DNA of 64,000 bases from Hydra vulgaris (GCF_038396675.1 NC_088924.1:33879501-33943500), one strand, 5' to 3'; positions 21,664 through 32,464 are shown, numbered from the stretch's first letter. Notes: generated from the sequence alone by a model not told the origin. Program-made: numbers and translations.

Positions 21664-22050
21664 CTTAAACAATTGATTTAAAATTACAAAAATAATTTTT
21701 CATAAAAAATTAAATTAAATTTTTTTTAAAATTATTTTTTAGGTCTGAGTTTATAGTTATGATTTAACCATATTATATTAATATATTATGGTTGTTATAC
21801 TTCCATTATTTTATATTTCCATTATTTTATATTTCCATTATGTTATATTTCCATTATTTATATTATTTTATTTTAGCTAAGAAATTATGGTTAGCATAAT
21901 GGTTGAAATATGATATGAGAATATGGTTAGTATAATGGTTGAAATATGATATGAGAATATGTTTAGCATAATAGTTGAAATATGATATGAGAATATGGTT
22001 AAAGATATACTTAAAAATAAAATGAGCTGGAATGCTCTTTTTATACTACT
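21633..22050. repeat. Polinton right terminal inverted repeat (418 bp)
   Basis: Complement of 9667-10000 with internal growth: a block aatatggttagtataatggttgaaatatgatatgag is present three times (21890-22000) against once on the left, and a ttatatttccatta block is repeated four times (21795-21860). This accounts for the longer length. Confidence 0.88.
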
Positions 22051-22089
22051 AAGGAAGCCAGAATAATTTAGATATCTAACCGTCGGTTA

Positions 22090-22870
22090 ACCTGTTTAAA
22101 TGAAATGACGAGAAGAGTATAGCCTTTATATTAAAAAGTCAAATTAGAGGAAAATTTCTTTGCTAATAGTGCTGCCTAATCCTTGGAAGAGGTTATAAGA
22201 TCAGTCCCATAAATTAAAGATGGAATTTTTGACTAAACTTTGTTAATGACACCGTTGAAGATTTTCCAAAAGTCTCTAAATTCTAACTTCTGAGATAAGA
22301 TAAAGGATTGCCTGGATCTATTCCTAGGAGCTGCATTTATTAGTAGAATGAAAAAAGACATCACCCCAAGGACCATCACGAAGAAAATCACAAAAAATAT
22401 CCCAGTCAGTTCTAAGTAGTTCAATGATAGGATGAGTCCGAAGAAAAAGTACAAGATAAAAGATTTATAGAGATCATTCTATGTTCGAAAAAAAGCCAAG
22501 TCATTCAATGTGATAAGCATTAAAATTACCAATAACAACAATACTTGCGGAAAGATAAAAGAAAGGCCTTTGTCTATTTGATCAGAGACCGCGTCTAAAA
22601 GGGTGCAGTGTAAAGAAGAAAGAGAACGATAATGAACAAAAAAAAAAGGTTTTAAGCGGAAGCAAATAAAAATATGGTCAGAGGGTTCAAACCTGATTTC
22701 TCGACAAAATGGTCAATTAATGTGCACGTATAGGCCCAAGCCTAGAATATGGCAATTGGAGTCTTTGAGAATTAAAGGATAGAAGCCATCACTACTAAGA
22801 TCTAAAGAAGAATTAAAATTATAATTAGTCTCTGTAAGACCAAGCAAGTCTGGTGAATTTTGCCAGAAGT
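22090..22870 (-). pseudogene. LINE endonuclease-domain relic (antisense, CR1/Jockey type)
   Basis: Minus-strand reading gives HYRSLSSLHCTLLDAVSDQI (about 22640-22590), then a diverged NVH..DL segment and SRQSFILSQKLEFRDFWKIF and NGVINKV (about 22300-22240). This is the same order as endonuclease and linker of the LINE copies at 36-47 kb. It is full of stops. It starts about 40 bp right of the Polinton. Confidence 0.65.
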
Positions 22871-23660
22871 AAGGTTCAACTAATTGTTAACTATAGGACC
22901 GGTTTATTATAAAATAGCTTATATTCAAACATTATCACAACAAAAGAAACCGCAAGGGTATTATGTTTTCTTCGTAAATTCTTTCAGACATCATCCAAGT
23001 CATCAAATATTTTGGTAGACAAGTGTCTGTAAAAATTAATTATTTTATCAAATAATAGTACACGCTGCTATCTTTTTTTCATTTTTTTTTTCATCCTTTT
23101 TTTTGACTTTTTGTCAAAAAGAGGATGAAAGAAAAGTAGTCTGTCTTTTTAAAATCTCTGCTCGTAATACAGTATGGTTCAATCAATTTATTTTTTACGA
23201 GCCATATGAACTGACAGCATAAATATCTTTTTGATCTTAATTTGCACCATAAACAACAAATCGTTGCATAAGGAAATCTTTTTTAATTCATTTTTGCAAA
23301 TATTAATTGGTTTTGGATTTTGAACTGTATGTAAAATATTTTTCACTGCTTGGATACTGGCAACATGATCGAAACTTGAATTTTCAGCTGATATATCCCG
23401 TAAGATGTTTTTGAAACATTGCTAGCACATCCATTTATTTTATAGCTGTTGTATAGCAAAATACTGACCTCAGAACAGTTTGTAAAGTGCCACATTTTAC
23501 TGTTCCAATAGAAAGAAACTGTTTAAAAGCATTGCAGTTATTCATAAAAATGAAACAAGTATGGAAAAAAATGTGAAAAAGATTGTCACAATACTTGCAA
23601 TAATTGTGACAGTTAATTATTGTCTAAAAAATTACCAAATGCTTGCGAATTATCTTTTCG
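22871..23660. other. AT-rich sequence with one hairpin
   Basis: The sequence catcctttttt..gacttt and tgtcaaaaagaggatg at 23091-23128 form a hairpin. No gene was recognised. Confidence 0.45.
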
Positions 23661-24210
23661 ATTTTAAACCTCATCTTGTTCATCGCCAAAACAATTTTGA
23701 CTTGATTTTTTTTGTTCCCAGGCCTCCACCAGCCCAAATTTTTCCAAGGTTTTCTCATTTGGTATAGGTATAAACATACTTAAGTGTGGAGTTTGCACAA
23801 TATGTAAAAATGTCCTATCTGAAACATAAAAAAATCCTGCGGACGCCCATGTCCTCAAATTGACGGCAGAGGCAAACATAAAAATTGGCCACCTAAATTA
23901 ATAGAAAGTGACAGCGATGCTATCCAAAAACGTATATATTCTTTCAAAGTAAGGTCATCTCATAATGCTTTGGAAAACAAAAAAAATTATTTATCTAAAA
24001 ATCTATGTCTCTAAATTGTTCGAATTATTCAAATATGCTTACCCAACTGTTAAAGAAGGATACGAAACATGCAGAGTAGTTTTTAACAATAAATTTAATA
24101 TTTGGCTTGGCTTTTTACAAAAAGATATTTGTTTAGGTGGTGATGAGTTCATTGTAAATATAAAATACATTAAGAGCTTTTAAATGCAGTTGGTAAAGCT
24201 ATTATCAAAC
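23661..24210 (+). pseudogene. Possible upstream part of the 24-25 kb transposon gene
   Basis: Short plus-strand frames include a cysteine pair (LKCGVCTICKNVLSE, about 23780) and WLGFLQKDICLGGDEF (about 24102-24150). They lie directly upstream of recognisable parts of a transposon protein in the same orientation. I cannot name the domain; the 71-codon minus frame over the same bases is probably a shadow. Confidence 0.3.
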
Positions 24211-24219
24211 TTGATAAAA

Positions 24220-25010
24220 AAAAAGACCAATCTTAAAACAGAGCATGAACTTCAAACAAACAAAGGAGCGGTAACAGAGATCAGATGCGAAAAACTCAGA
24301 CACGTTTAAAGCTATTGCTTTTGATGTTTAGAAGAATTTACCATTGCCTATTAAATCAACAAATCATGTGAAATAATTACCAAATTTGGTAATTAATAAC
24401 AAAATGATATATCATAGAGCAAACATCATCACCTTTTCTATTGTTTCATCCTATGTATAATGAAAAACTTCATCGCTGAATAGGATGTATATATTAAATG
24501 AAAAAAACTTTAGTTGCCTTCAAAGGCAGCTTAAGATTTTTTCATTTAATGAATTTAATGAAATTTTTCATCCTATCCAGGGATGAAGTTTTTCTTTATA
24601 CATACGATAAAACAATAGAAAAGGCAATGATGTTTGCTCTATGATATATCATTTTGTTATTAATTACCAAATTTGGTAATTATTTCACATGATTTGTTGA
24701 TTTAATAGGCAATGGTAAATTCTGGTAATTCATTTTAATCATCTTTCTGACACAGTTTTTTAACTACATTTCTTTTGTGATGGATATGCAGGAACAAACA
24801 AAATTACACCTTGTTTCGTTTCTTGCATTGGATGGTTCACTTTCAAAAATGTTTTAAATGTATTAAAGTGTCATTTACTATAGGATGTCATTCTTATATG
24901 GAATGCAATCATTACAAATGGAAAAAGTTAATAAAAAAGCTGATGTTGCAATTCCTGAAGATTGGCATCAGGTCCTTAAAAATTTCAGAAAAAAACCCTT
25001 CACTTTTTAT
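24220..25010 (+). pseudogene. Relic of a multi-copy transposon protein (FCDG.AG.NKN family)
   Basis: Readable pieces in order: KNLPLPIKS (about 24335), then after a 390-bp inverted-repeat insertion the FFCDGYAGTNK block (about 24768), TLFRFLHWMVHFQKCFKCIK (24808-24867), CHSYMECN and, in another frame, ADVAIPEDWHQVLKNFRKKP (about 24938-24997). I know this block order from repetitive proteins in Hydra and aphid genomes and suspect a DDE-type transposase (Asp in FCDG), but cannot assign the superfamily. Several frameshifts. Confidence 0.5.
24333..24723. repeat. Inverted repeat, about 180-bp arms, including coding sequence
   Basis: The left end agaatttaccattgcctatt and its complement on the right (ending 24723) start two arms that stay paired over about 180 bp, including aaattaccaaatttggtaatt-like and tgatatatcatagagcaaac blocks. 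The outer part of the left arm is in frame with the transposon protein (KNLPLPIKSTN), so coding sequence is duplicated in inverted orientation. No target duplication was evident. Confidence 0.82.
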
Positions 25011-25065
25011 TGTTTTTAACTTTTTCGGTGTTTTAAACCTTTTTAAACTTTTTTATATTTTCTGA

Positions 25066-25574
25066 CTACTTGTAAGTAGTCAAGTATAAAAAAAAAACAT
25101 TTATTGTTTCAACCTTGAAACAATATGTTTTTTTTTAATAAGCATTTGAAATTTTCAAAACAGGCTCGGGTATGCTTATGGAAAAAGCTCTATTACCCTC
25201 AAAAGTATGCTTGAGCTTGAGCATATTGCTAATAAGATGTACTTGTTTCGATACTTTTTTGAGAAAATAATAGCACACACATTTTCGAAAAACTTGCAAA
25301 TATTTTTCAAAAATCAAATTTTTAAAAAATTTACGTTCTTATGTTTTTAATAGAAGTTTATATTTTGCTATGCAATGACATAATAAGTTCACGATTTGCG
25401 TTGCAAAGTATAAAGGTATAAATTTTTCTTTTATTGATTTAAACGGTTCAAATTTAAAAAAAACATATTAAAAATATTATTTAATTTTTTGTTATCAAGT
25501 CTCAACAAAATGGTTATATATGCTTATTTTTTAACAAAATATGAGCCTAGGTATGCTTGTAAGCGTTATGATTT
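25066..25574. other. AT-rich sequence
   Basis: A hairpin at 25091-25135 (aaaaacatttattgtttcaa ccttgaaacaatatgtttttt). A minus ORF at 25135-25317 has no recognisable motif. Confidence 0.4.
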
Positions 25575-25786
25575 GGCGGCCGTGGCGCAGTGGTTAGAGT
25601 GCTTGCATTAATAGCAGGAAATCCAGGTTCGAAACGAACTCTGGACATATTTTCGCGTCACGGTAAGGAAAGAGACGTGAACTTCCTAGTTAAATGCATT
25701 TCCGCGGTGCTCTGTGACAAACCGTTAGGTATTCTTGGGGCACCTAAGTAACAAAATTAAAAAATTAAAAAAAACAATAAAAAACC
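25575..25786 (+). mobile_element. tRNA-derived SINE, copy A (full length)
   Basis: The head has a pol III A box (TGGCGCAGTGGTTAGAG) and B box (GGTTCGAAAC) spaced as in a tRNA, but the acceptor and anticodon stems do not close, so it is not a working tRNA gene. The body shares gacgtgaacttcctxgttaaatgc, gxtgctctgtga and cttxxgggxca with copies at 30161-30320 and 49690-49795. An A-rich tail follows. Confidence 0.82.
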
Positions 25787-26139
25787 TTTTATAAGTGCAC
25801 ATATCCGATAAAAACTCGATTAGTCAGTGAACTTGTCATTCACTATACACATCTTACACTCCTTCTTATCCGTAACAACTAGAATGGCTGAATATTGAAA
25901 TTATTATTTTGGTAAAACGTAGACAAAATAATCAAAAAGAAACTGCACTTAATTTGTATAATATGTATCCATCAGTTTTACAAATAAGTACTGCCCAATG
26001 ACATACAAGTTCTGAAGCTTTGTAAACATTGATAATCTAATTATTGCTAATACAAGTACACAAGATTTTGCATCAGAAATTTTAGATACTGATTAGAAAA
26101 ATACTTTTTAGAGTCCCAAAGTTTTATTTTCACAAAAAA
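25787..26139. other. Unassigned; may include LINE-2 5-prime sequence
   Basis: No clear frame. The LINE endonuclease motif appears just downstream. Confidence 0.35.
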
Positions 26140-27845
26140 AGAATGGTTATAAATAGTATTTACGCCACTTAAAAAATTCCAAGGAAGAAGTCAGTAATGT
26201 CCATATATTGACAATAGACTTTAACTTCCCAAAAAAACATTGAAAAATACCATTATCCCTTTTTTTACTAAATAATCTTAAATAAATATAGTTACTCTAT
26301 ATTTATTCTTATATTTAAAGAAGTTAAAAAAGCAGGGCTTTTTTATGAGTCAATAATAGTTCAAGCCTTAAAGAATAATCCAAAATTGATTCACGCCTAT
26401 TTTAACAAAATGCAAAAAGTTAAACATCAAATACGAGTTTTAGAGGACAGTACAGGTGAAAGCACAGTTGATGAGGAGGAAATATGCAGAATTTTAAATG
26501 ACTACTTTCAATAGGTTTTCGTAATCGAGCCGCAAGGTCCAAAGCCAGATTTCAAATCAAGGACGGAAATGGCATGTACGACGCAGTTTATTGCACGTGA
26601 TGAAGTACAAAAAAGACTTAAAAACCTTGACGGAAATAAGGCGATGGGCATCAACGGCGTCCATCCAAGGCTTCTCAAAATGTGTACAGCAGTGTTTTTC
26701 GTTACACTTACTCTTATTTTTCAGACTTCATTTTCTAAAGGTGAGGTGTCAGATGACTGGAAGCACTCAAATATAACACCGATATTCAAGAAGAGCTCCA
26801 AACTAAAAGCATCTAGTTACAGACCAGTATCACTCACTAGCATACCTAGTGAGTAATGCTATATATGGAGCGTTTCGTTCGAGACCAGATTTTAAATCAT
26901 TTTATTATAAACGGTCTTATATCAAAAAACCAACACGGTTTTGTTTTCAAAAAGTTGTGCATGACAAACTTTCTGAAAACACTTGATCTTTTAACAGAAG
27001 CTATGTACCAGAGATACGCTACAGACGTAATCTTCACGGATTTGGCAAAAACCTTCGACAAAGTTTTACATAATAGACTTCTCCACAAAATTCAAACTAC
27101 GGAATTAAAGAGGAGCTTCACGTATGGATTGAATCATGGCCCTCAGGAAGGCAGCAGAGAGTCATAATTGGAGATTGTACATCAGATTGGAAAAACGTTA
27201 TTAGCAGCGTACCTGAAGGTTCGGTTTTGGGTCCATTATTGTTTGTTCTGTTCATTAATAGTCTTCCAGACAAATTGGAACATCAGATCAAACTCTACGC
27301 TGATAACTGCTAAACTGTTGATGTCATAAAATCTGACCGGGACGCGGAGAGTCTGTAAATAGACTTAGACAAATCCATTTAATGATCACATTGCTGGACA
27401 TTAAACCTAATGCTTAAGTTTCAGCAGCTGCAGTGAATGCTAACCACTCCTTAGGGAGGCTAAAAAAAACTTTTCGCAGTCGTAGTTGTTCACTGTGGAA
27501 ACAGCTGTATACCACCTATGTTCGTCCTCACCTTGAGTACGCTATCCAAGCGTACCAATGGGCAGACATAGAAGCGCTAGAAAAAGTTTAAAACCGTACT
27601 ACAAAAACCATTTCTGAGATTAAGCATTGCACCGCTGAGCAGCGAAGAGTCATGTTAGGTCTTACGACACTTCAAGGAAGAAGAATAATGGGTAGTTTAA
27701 TTCTGATCTTCAAATTTATGCTTGAAATCGATGAAGTAAACTTTCACGTACCATTCAGTCATCATTTGTCGTCAAAGTATATTATGCTTGGTCATAATCA
27801 AAGACTTTCACAGCAAAGAGTAAAGCGTGTACACGAAATAAATGT
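26140..27845 (+). pseudogene. Second LINE family (LINE-2): endonuclease tail and reverse transcriptase, broken
   Basis: Order on the plus strand: endonuclease strand TIDFNFPKKH (about 26210), linker with LEDSTGESTVDEEEICRIL (about 26440), reverse transcriptase beginning RLKNLDGNKAMGINGVHPRL (26620), DDWKHSNITPIFKKSSKLKA, SYRPVSLTSIPSE, DLAKTFDKVLHNRLLHKI (27040), VPEGSVLGPLLFVLFINSLP (27212) and the active-site box LYADN at about 27295, where the second catalytic Asp is Asn. After a deletion near 27415 come LGRLKKTFRS and YTTYVRPHLEYAIQAY. It differs in sequence from the LINE-1 copies. Stops and shifts occur throughout. Confidence 0.82.
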
Positions 27846-27859
27846 GAAAGTAGAAAAAC

Positions 27860-28640
27860 AACTAAAAAAAAAAGTACTGCTCAATTTTTATTTCGAACCA
27901 AGTAATAATAAAATTTCGAGCATTTGCTTTAGTGGGGCACATAAGCTTGCGCACAGAATAAGAATCAAAACTATTTGATGCTTTTTTAAATGATATTTTA
28001 ATATCTTTAATGTTTCTGCAAAGCTTTTTTGTTTTTTTCATTTTTCTTTTAATAATAGCCAAGTACTTTTCAATAAATCTCAATTCTGGGCAGTTTGGAG
28101 GATTTTCTGTTTAAGGCACATATTTCACATTATTCTTTTTATACCATTCCGTAGCTAATTTACAATAATGAAAAAATGAGGCCAGAACACAGGTCTGTTA
28201 TTGTGCGATTTAATGAGAGGTTAACGGCGTTTTTTTAAACATTCTTTAACATGTATTTGACCAGAAAGTGTGGACTGAGAAATATAAGGTGCTGATTTTT
28301 TGCCATAACTGCAAATAGCTTGCCAAAGTAAAGCTTTTTTAGTGAATTTGTCATGTTTTGTGGATTCAAATTTCTAATCTGCTTTTCCTCTATATTTGGC
28401 AATATAATAAATAGCACCAGGAATTTGTTGATGATCGTACTTGATATAAGTTTCATAGTCTTCAATAATACAGAAATTTTTAGAAATAAAATTGTCATAC
28501 AATTTTCTGCCGCGGGTTCTTGCACTTTTTTGTTGAGTTTCAGAACGGTTGGGCACTTTTTGTGCTTTGAAAGAATGAAAACCATGTTTGTTTCTAACTT
28601 TTGCAACAAAACTATGAGAAAATCCATATATTTTTTCGCA
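27860..28640 (-). pseudogene. Tc1/mariner-type transposase relic, inserted in LINE-2
   Basis: On the minus strand: helix-turn-helix-like KIYGFSHSFVAKVRNKHGFH (about 28635-28576), KLYDNFISKNFCIIEDYETY (first Asp region, about 28500), AVMAKNQHL.. region, and near the end ELRFIEKYLAIIKRKMKK (third acid region, about 28085-28030) with a tail KLMCPTKANARNFI. It has multiple frameshifts and the middle is reduced. LINE-2 coding sequence resumes immediately at 28640 (MPREKFFTNRVVLQ), so this is an insertion into, or recombination with, the LINE. Terminal inverted repeats were not identified. Confidence 0.72.
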
Positions 28641-29045
28641 TGCATGCCAAGAGAGAAATTTTTCACGAACCGTGTTGTTTTGCAGTAGAATACCCTGCCG
28701 CAAATAGTAAATGACGCGACTTCGGTGAACATGTTCAAAAATCGACTAGATGAACATTTAAATCAATTAATAGAAAATTTTAAAAGATAACTTGAAATAA
28801 ACTCTCTTCACATATGTTTCCAGTATTCTATTATGTTCTAAAAGTATAATACTTGTGTCGCAGATGTGCACGAGTATCTTAAGACTGTTAGTATAGAGGT
28901 GCTAATGCAGCACATCTTCGTTGGTATTTGAAAAATAGCGAACATTTATGGTTTTTCAAAAGTCCATAAATCTATTACAAATTGTTCTAAATATTTTTAT
29001 ATTATTGATCACTAAAACAAACTAAACTAAACTATATTAAAAAAA
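28640..29045 (+). pseudogene. LINE-2 C-terminal end and 3-prime tail
   Basis: Codes MPREKFFTNRVVLQ then PQIVNDATSVNMFKNRLDEH and LIENFKR stop, the usual end of this non-LTR polyprotein, continuing from 27845 across the mariner insertion. The tail ends in an actaaactaaacta microsatellite-like run (29013-29032), typical of CR1-like 3-prime ends. Confidence 0.75.
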
Positions 29046-30160
29046 CAAAAACTAAGTATCAGTATATAAATAAAATTTTAAAGAACGTTAAACGCTTAAA
29101 ACGTTTAAAAGTAAAGATATCCTCGCTATTAATTGTTATAATTAACAATAGCAAAACATAGGGTAACAACTGCGTTACGTGGGAATACTTTTATTTTATT
29201 TCATTTTAAAATGACGATTATCTCAAATATCCCATTAAAAAAAAATATGAATTATGTAAAGTAGGGTAGGTATAATCAACCAGCCCCGGAAAATTGATTA
29301 TGGGGGCAAGTTGGGCAATTAAAATATCTTGAAATCTACGCTTGGAAAAGCATCTTATTGATGAAAGTTAAGGAATTTTACTCGAATGCCGTCGAACAAA
29401 AGGTTTTTAAATTGATTTCCATCAAAATGAGAGATCAAATTTCTCTGCCGTTCTTTTTAAAGAAAAAAACTAAAGTTTATTTAAAAACAAACTTAAAATT
29501 TAAACCCTTAAGAGATTATTGAAATCTAATAGTAGTGAGTAGTGTTTGCAAATTCTCTAGTTCGATCTATTTTTAATTTATACCACCTAAACACGTTAAA
29601 AAATTTTTTAACTTCAGGAATTGTAAACAAAGCCAAAAAGATCACAAGTTTTCCCTCGTAGAACCTTAAGTGAAATAAAAAATCAAGTAATGCATTAGTT
29701 CAAACAAAAAATCAAGTTGTGCATTAATGAAAATCTCTGCTTAAATTGAGCTTAAGATCTCCTCTTCTACTGTGTTTTTAAATAAATGTAGCATTGCGTA
29801 ATCTGTGGACAATCCTCTGCATGCGTGTTGATTTTTTAAAATAACTTTACTTTTGACGTCGAAGTTATTTTACTTCTAAGTTTTTATTAAACAAAGCTTT
29901 CATAACAATTTAAACATTTTAAAAGCCATTTAATATTATTAGTTACATAAAATGCATTTATATTTTTTAAAATTTAGAGTTTTACGGGTAGTAATGTTTA
30001 CTGAAAGAAGTAAAGAGCAAAATTGTCGGTTACTTTGAACAAAAAAAAAACGCTAAAAATTATAAAGCGCATAGGATTTTGTGATTTAGCAGCGCCTCTG
30101 ATCCATTACAACAACTTAAACGTCCATAAATATTTATATATTTTTTGTAATTATTAAGGT
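29046..30160. other. AT-rich sequence, nothing recognised
   Basis: No frame or repeat with a clear partner in the window. A G-rich patch (agccccggaaaattgattatggggg) is at 29282-29306. Confidence 0.45.
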
Positions 30161-30320
30161 GCTCCCAAAAGTTTTTACGATCTTATCATAGAGCACCATG
30201 GAAGAGCATTTAACAAGAAAGTTCACGCCTCCTTCCTTTCCAAAGATCGCTTGTTGGGCTAGAGATCGCGTCGAACCTCTTGGTTCTGGGCCAGTACTCT
30301 AACTACTGCGCCATGGTTGA
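30161..30320 (-). mobile_element. tRNA-derived SINE, copy B (minus strand)
   Basis: The complement reads ATGGCGCAGTAGTTAGAG (A box) and GAGGTTCGACGCGATC (B box), then ggcgtgaactttcttgttaa and tggtgctctatga, matching copy A at 25575. Its tail side lies at about 30161. Confidence 0.78.
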
Positions 30321-30814
30321 ACAATATACGCACAATTCAAACATCCTTATGTAAATTGAGCTGAGCATTACCGTAAAAGGACGCGTAAGTCAAGTTTACA
30401 AAATATTAATCGCAAGTTTTATGAATCCAGCGAATCCAGCGAAAACTCAATTTTAAGCTAACACAAATATTTGACTTGAAGAAAAGTTTTGTGAATCCGC
30501 GACCAAGAACTTTTATGAAAATAAGCAAACAATATTTATTTATAATTTAATATCAAAAACATATTATAAGATGTATAAATACAAGAATTTAAAATGCATT
30601 CCATCTTCATTTTGTACTAAAATAAAAAATATTTTTTGTTACATGTTATCAAGCATACTCAAAATAGTCGGAAATATCTTATTGTAAAAATTTTAATAAA
30701 TCATATTATTGATAAGAATAATACAAATTATTAATTACAGGGGTTACGCATAAACTTAAATTAGCTGTAAATTACAAAAAACTTCCCTAATATACCTTTT
30801 CCCCATAAATCTCT

Positions 30815-32421
30815 TCAATACTTGTTGCTAACCCCCCCCCCCATCCCCCATAGTTTTCTGCTTTAATTTTAAACCAAAAGTATTGATAAATAGTATTTGG
30901 ATTTTTTTTGGAACAATTATAAAACTTACGTTTCTCTTTTTCCGTAACCGTATCCGCCTCCATATCCTCCGTCAACTTGGTCTTTCACTCTAAAAGAATA
31001 ATTTTTTATTTAATTGTTAAAATAAAGATTTAAAATAACTTTTGCAAAATACTTACGTTTCTCTTTTTCCGTAACCGTATCCTCCACCATATCCGTATCC
31101 TCCGTCAATTTGGTCTTTCTCTCTAAAAGAATTTTTTTTTTAAGTGATCGTTAAAAAAAATTTTTTTTTTAGAATATTTGCAAAAAACTTACGTTTCTCT
31201 TTTTCCGTAACCATATCCTCCACCATATCCGCCATACCCACCATATCCGTATCCTCCGTCAACTTGGTCTTTCTCCCTAATAGAAACTTTTTTATTTAAT
31301 CATTAGAAAAAAATTGGTTTAAAAAATTTTTTTCAAAAAACTGACGTTTCTCTTTTTCCGTAACCATATCCTCCACCATATCCGCCTCCATATCCTCCGT
31401 CAACTTGGTCTTTCTCTCTAAAAGAATTTTTTTTTTAAGTGATCGTTAAAAAAAATTTTTTTTTTAGAATATTTGCAAAAAACTTACGTTTCTCTTTTTC
31501 CGTAACCATATCCTCCACCATATCCGCCATACCCACCATATCCGTATCCTCCGTCAACTTGGTCTTTCTCCCTAATAGAAACTTTTTTATTTAATCATTA
31601 GAAAAAAATTGGTTTAAAAAATTTTTTTCAAAAAACTGACGTTTCTCTTTTTCCGTAACCGTATCCTCCACCATATCCGCCATATCCACCATATCCATAT
31701 CCTCCGTCATTTTGGTTTTTTTCTCTAAAAGAATATTTTTTTATTTAATCGTTAAATAAAAAGATTTTTTGAATGAATTTATGCAAAAAACTTACGTTTC
31801 TCTTTTTCCGTAACCATATCCTCCGCCATATCCGCCGTCATTAAATTCGTCTTTATTTCTAAATAAAAACAATTTTTACTAGATAATAATCTAATAAAGT
31901 TAGAATAAGTTTTGAAAATATTTTCACATTTGTCCTACATTTCTTTCTTTCCGTAACCATAGCCATATCCACCTCCGCCATTACTTTCATCCTCGTTTCT
32001 GAAATTAAAGAATGCTTTAATTTGAATTTTTATCTTGAAAGTTAAAGTCTTCGGTTTGCGAATAGTTTCACGGTTGTAAGTTCAATTTGCAATTTAAATC
32101 ACAAAACAGAGCAACATTCATTGTTCTGTTTAATTATTTAAAAAAACTGCAACAAAGTCATACTCACTTAATATCAGGAACTATATCTTTTTCACGATGG
32201 CTTGGAGCTGCTTCATCAAGCTGAAAAACAACCTGTTATATTACTGTTTGCATCTATTATAATATATTTTAATTTTGATTAAAAATAGTTGATTAAAAAA
32301 ATAATAATAAAAATAATAACTTATTATTTTTTTATATTGTCTAATGTTAATAAATTAATTTGATACTTACAAAAACTTGAATGCAAAATATGAAAATGAC
32401 GAGCATACTACGACGATCCAT
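30815..32421 (-). CDS. Gly/Tyr-rich secreted repeat precursor with GKR sites (11 exons)
   Basis: Exons on the minus strand: 32371-32421, 32168-32220, 31939-31998, 31796-31858, 31641-31724, 31488-31571, 31346-31417, 31193-31276, 31057-31122, 30930-30989 and a last exon about 30815-30857. They total 720 nt, 239 residues. Exon 1 is a signal peptide (MDRRSMLVIFIFCIQVF). Exon 2 is acidic (LDEAAPSHREKDIVPD). Then eight repeat exons, all same phase, each coding one unit such as EKDQVDGGYGGGYGYGKRE; the first ends GYGKKE. Unit length varies by GGY insertions (19-27 codons). Donors are GTAAG or GTCAG, acceptors TAG/CAG. Gly before Lys-Arg is the classical signal for dibasic cleavage and C-terminal amidation, so a neuropeptide- or antimicrobial-type precursor is possible. 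A Gly/Tyr-rich extracellular structural protein is the alternative. The last exon passes a run of 11 G and is the least certain. Confidence 0.82.
31123..31639 (-). repeat. Tandem exon-intron duplication, 295-bp offset
   Basis: 31123-31344 and 31418-31639 are essentially identical, including intron T-runs, an 84-nt exon and the intron after it. This marks the latest exon duplication in the Gly/Tyr precursor gene. Confidence 0.85.
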
Positions 32422-32464
32422 CTTTTTTGTGAAATGCAAGTTGGTTAAGTAAAAAATTACTTTG

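Larger units (their letters stand above)
9667..22050. mobile_element. Polinton/Maverick, 12.4 kb, decayed
   Basis: Termini AGTAGTATAAAAAGAGCA (9667) and its exact complement (ending 22050) bound long terminal inverted repeats. The flanking hexamers aagaaa (9661-9666) and aaggaa (22051-22056) match 5 of 6, as expected for an aged 6-bp Polinton target duplication. The gene set (integrase, packaging ATPase, jelly-roll capsid proteins, protein-primed DNA polymerase B) defines the class. Integrase and the PLA2-like gene run leftwards; the others run rightwards from about 11.8 kb. I found no adenovirus-type cysteine protease. Stops, frameshifts and deletions in all key enzymes make it non-autonomous. 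Confidence 0.92.

Noticed and set aside
25575-25650. Functional tRNA gene
   Set aside because: A and B boxes are present, but acceptor and anticodon stems do not close, and related sequences with a shared non-tRNA body occur elsewhere; a SINE explains it better.
30787-30975. 62-codon minus ORF MTEDMEADTV...
   Set aside because: It reads an off-frame of the last repeat exon, the intron and the last exon of the Gly/Tyr gene; splicing explains the locus better.
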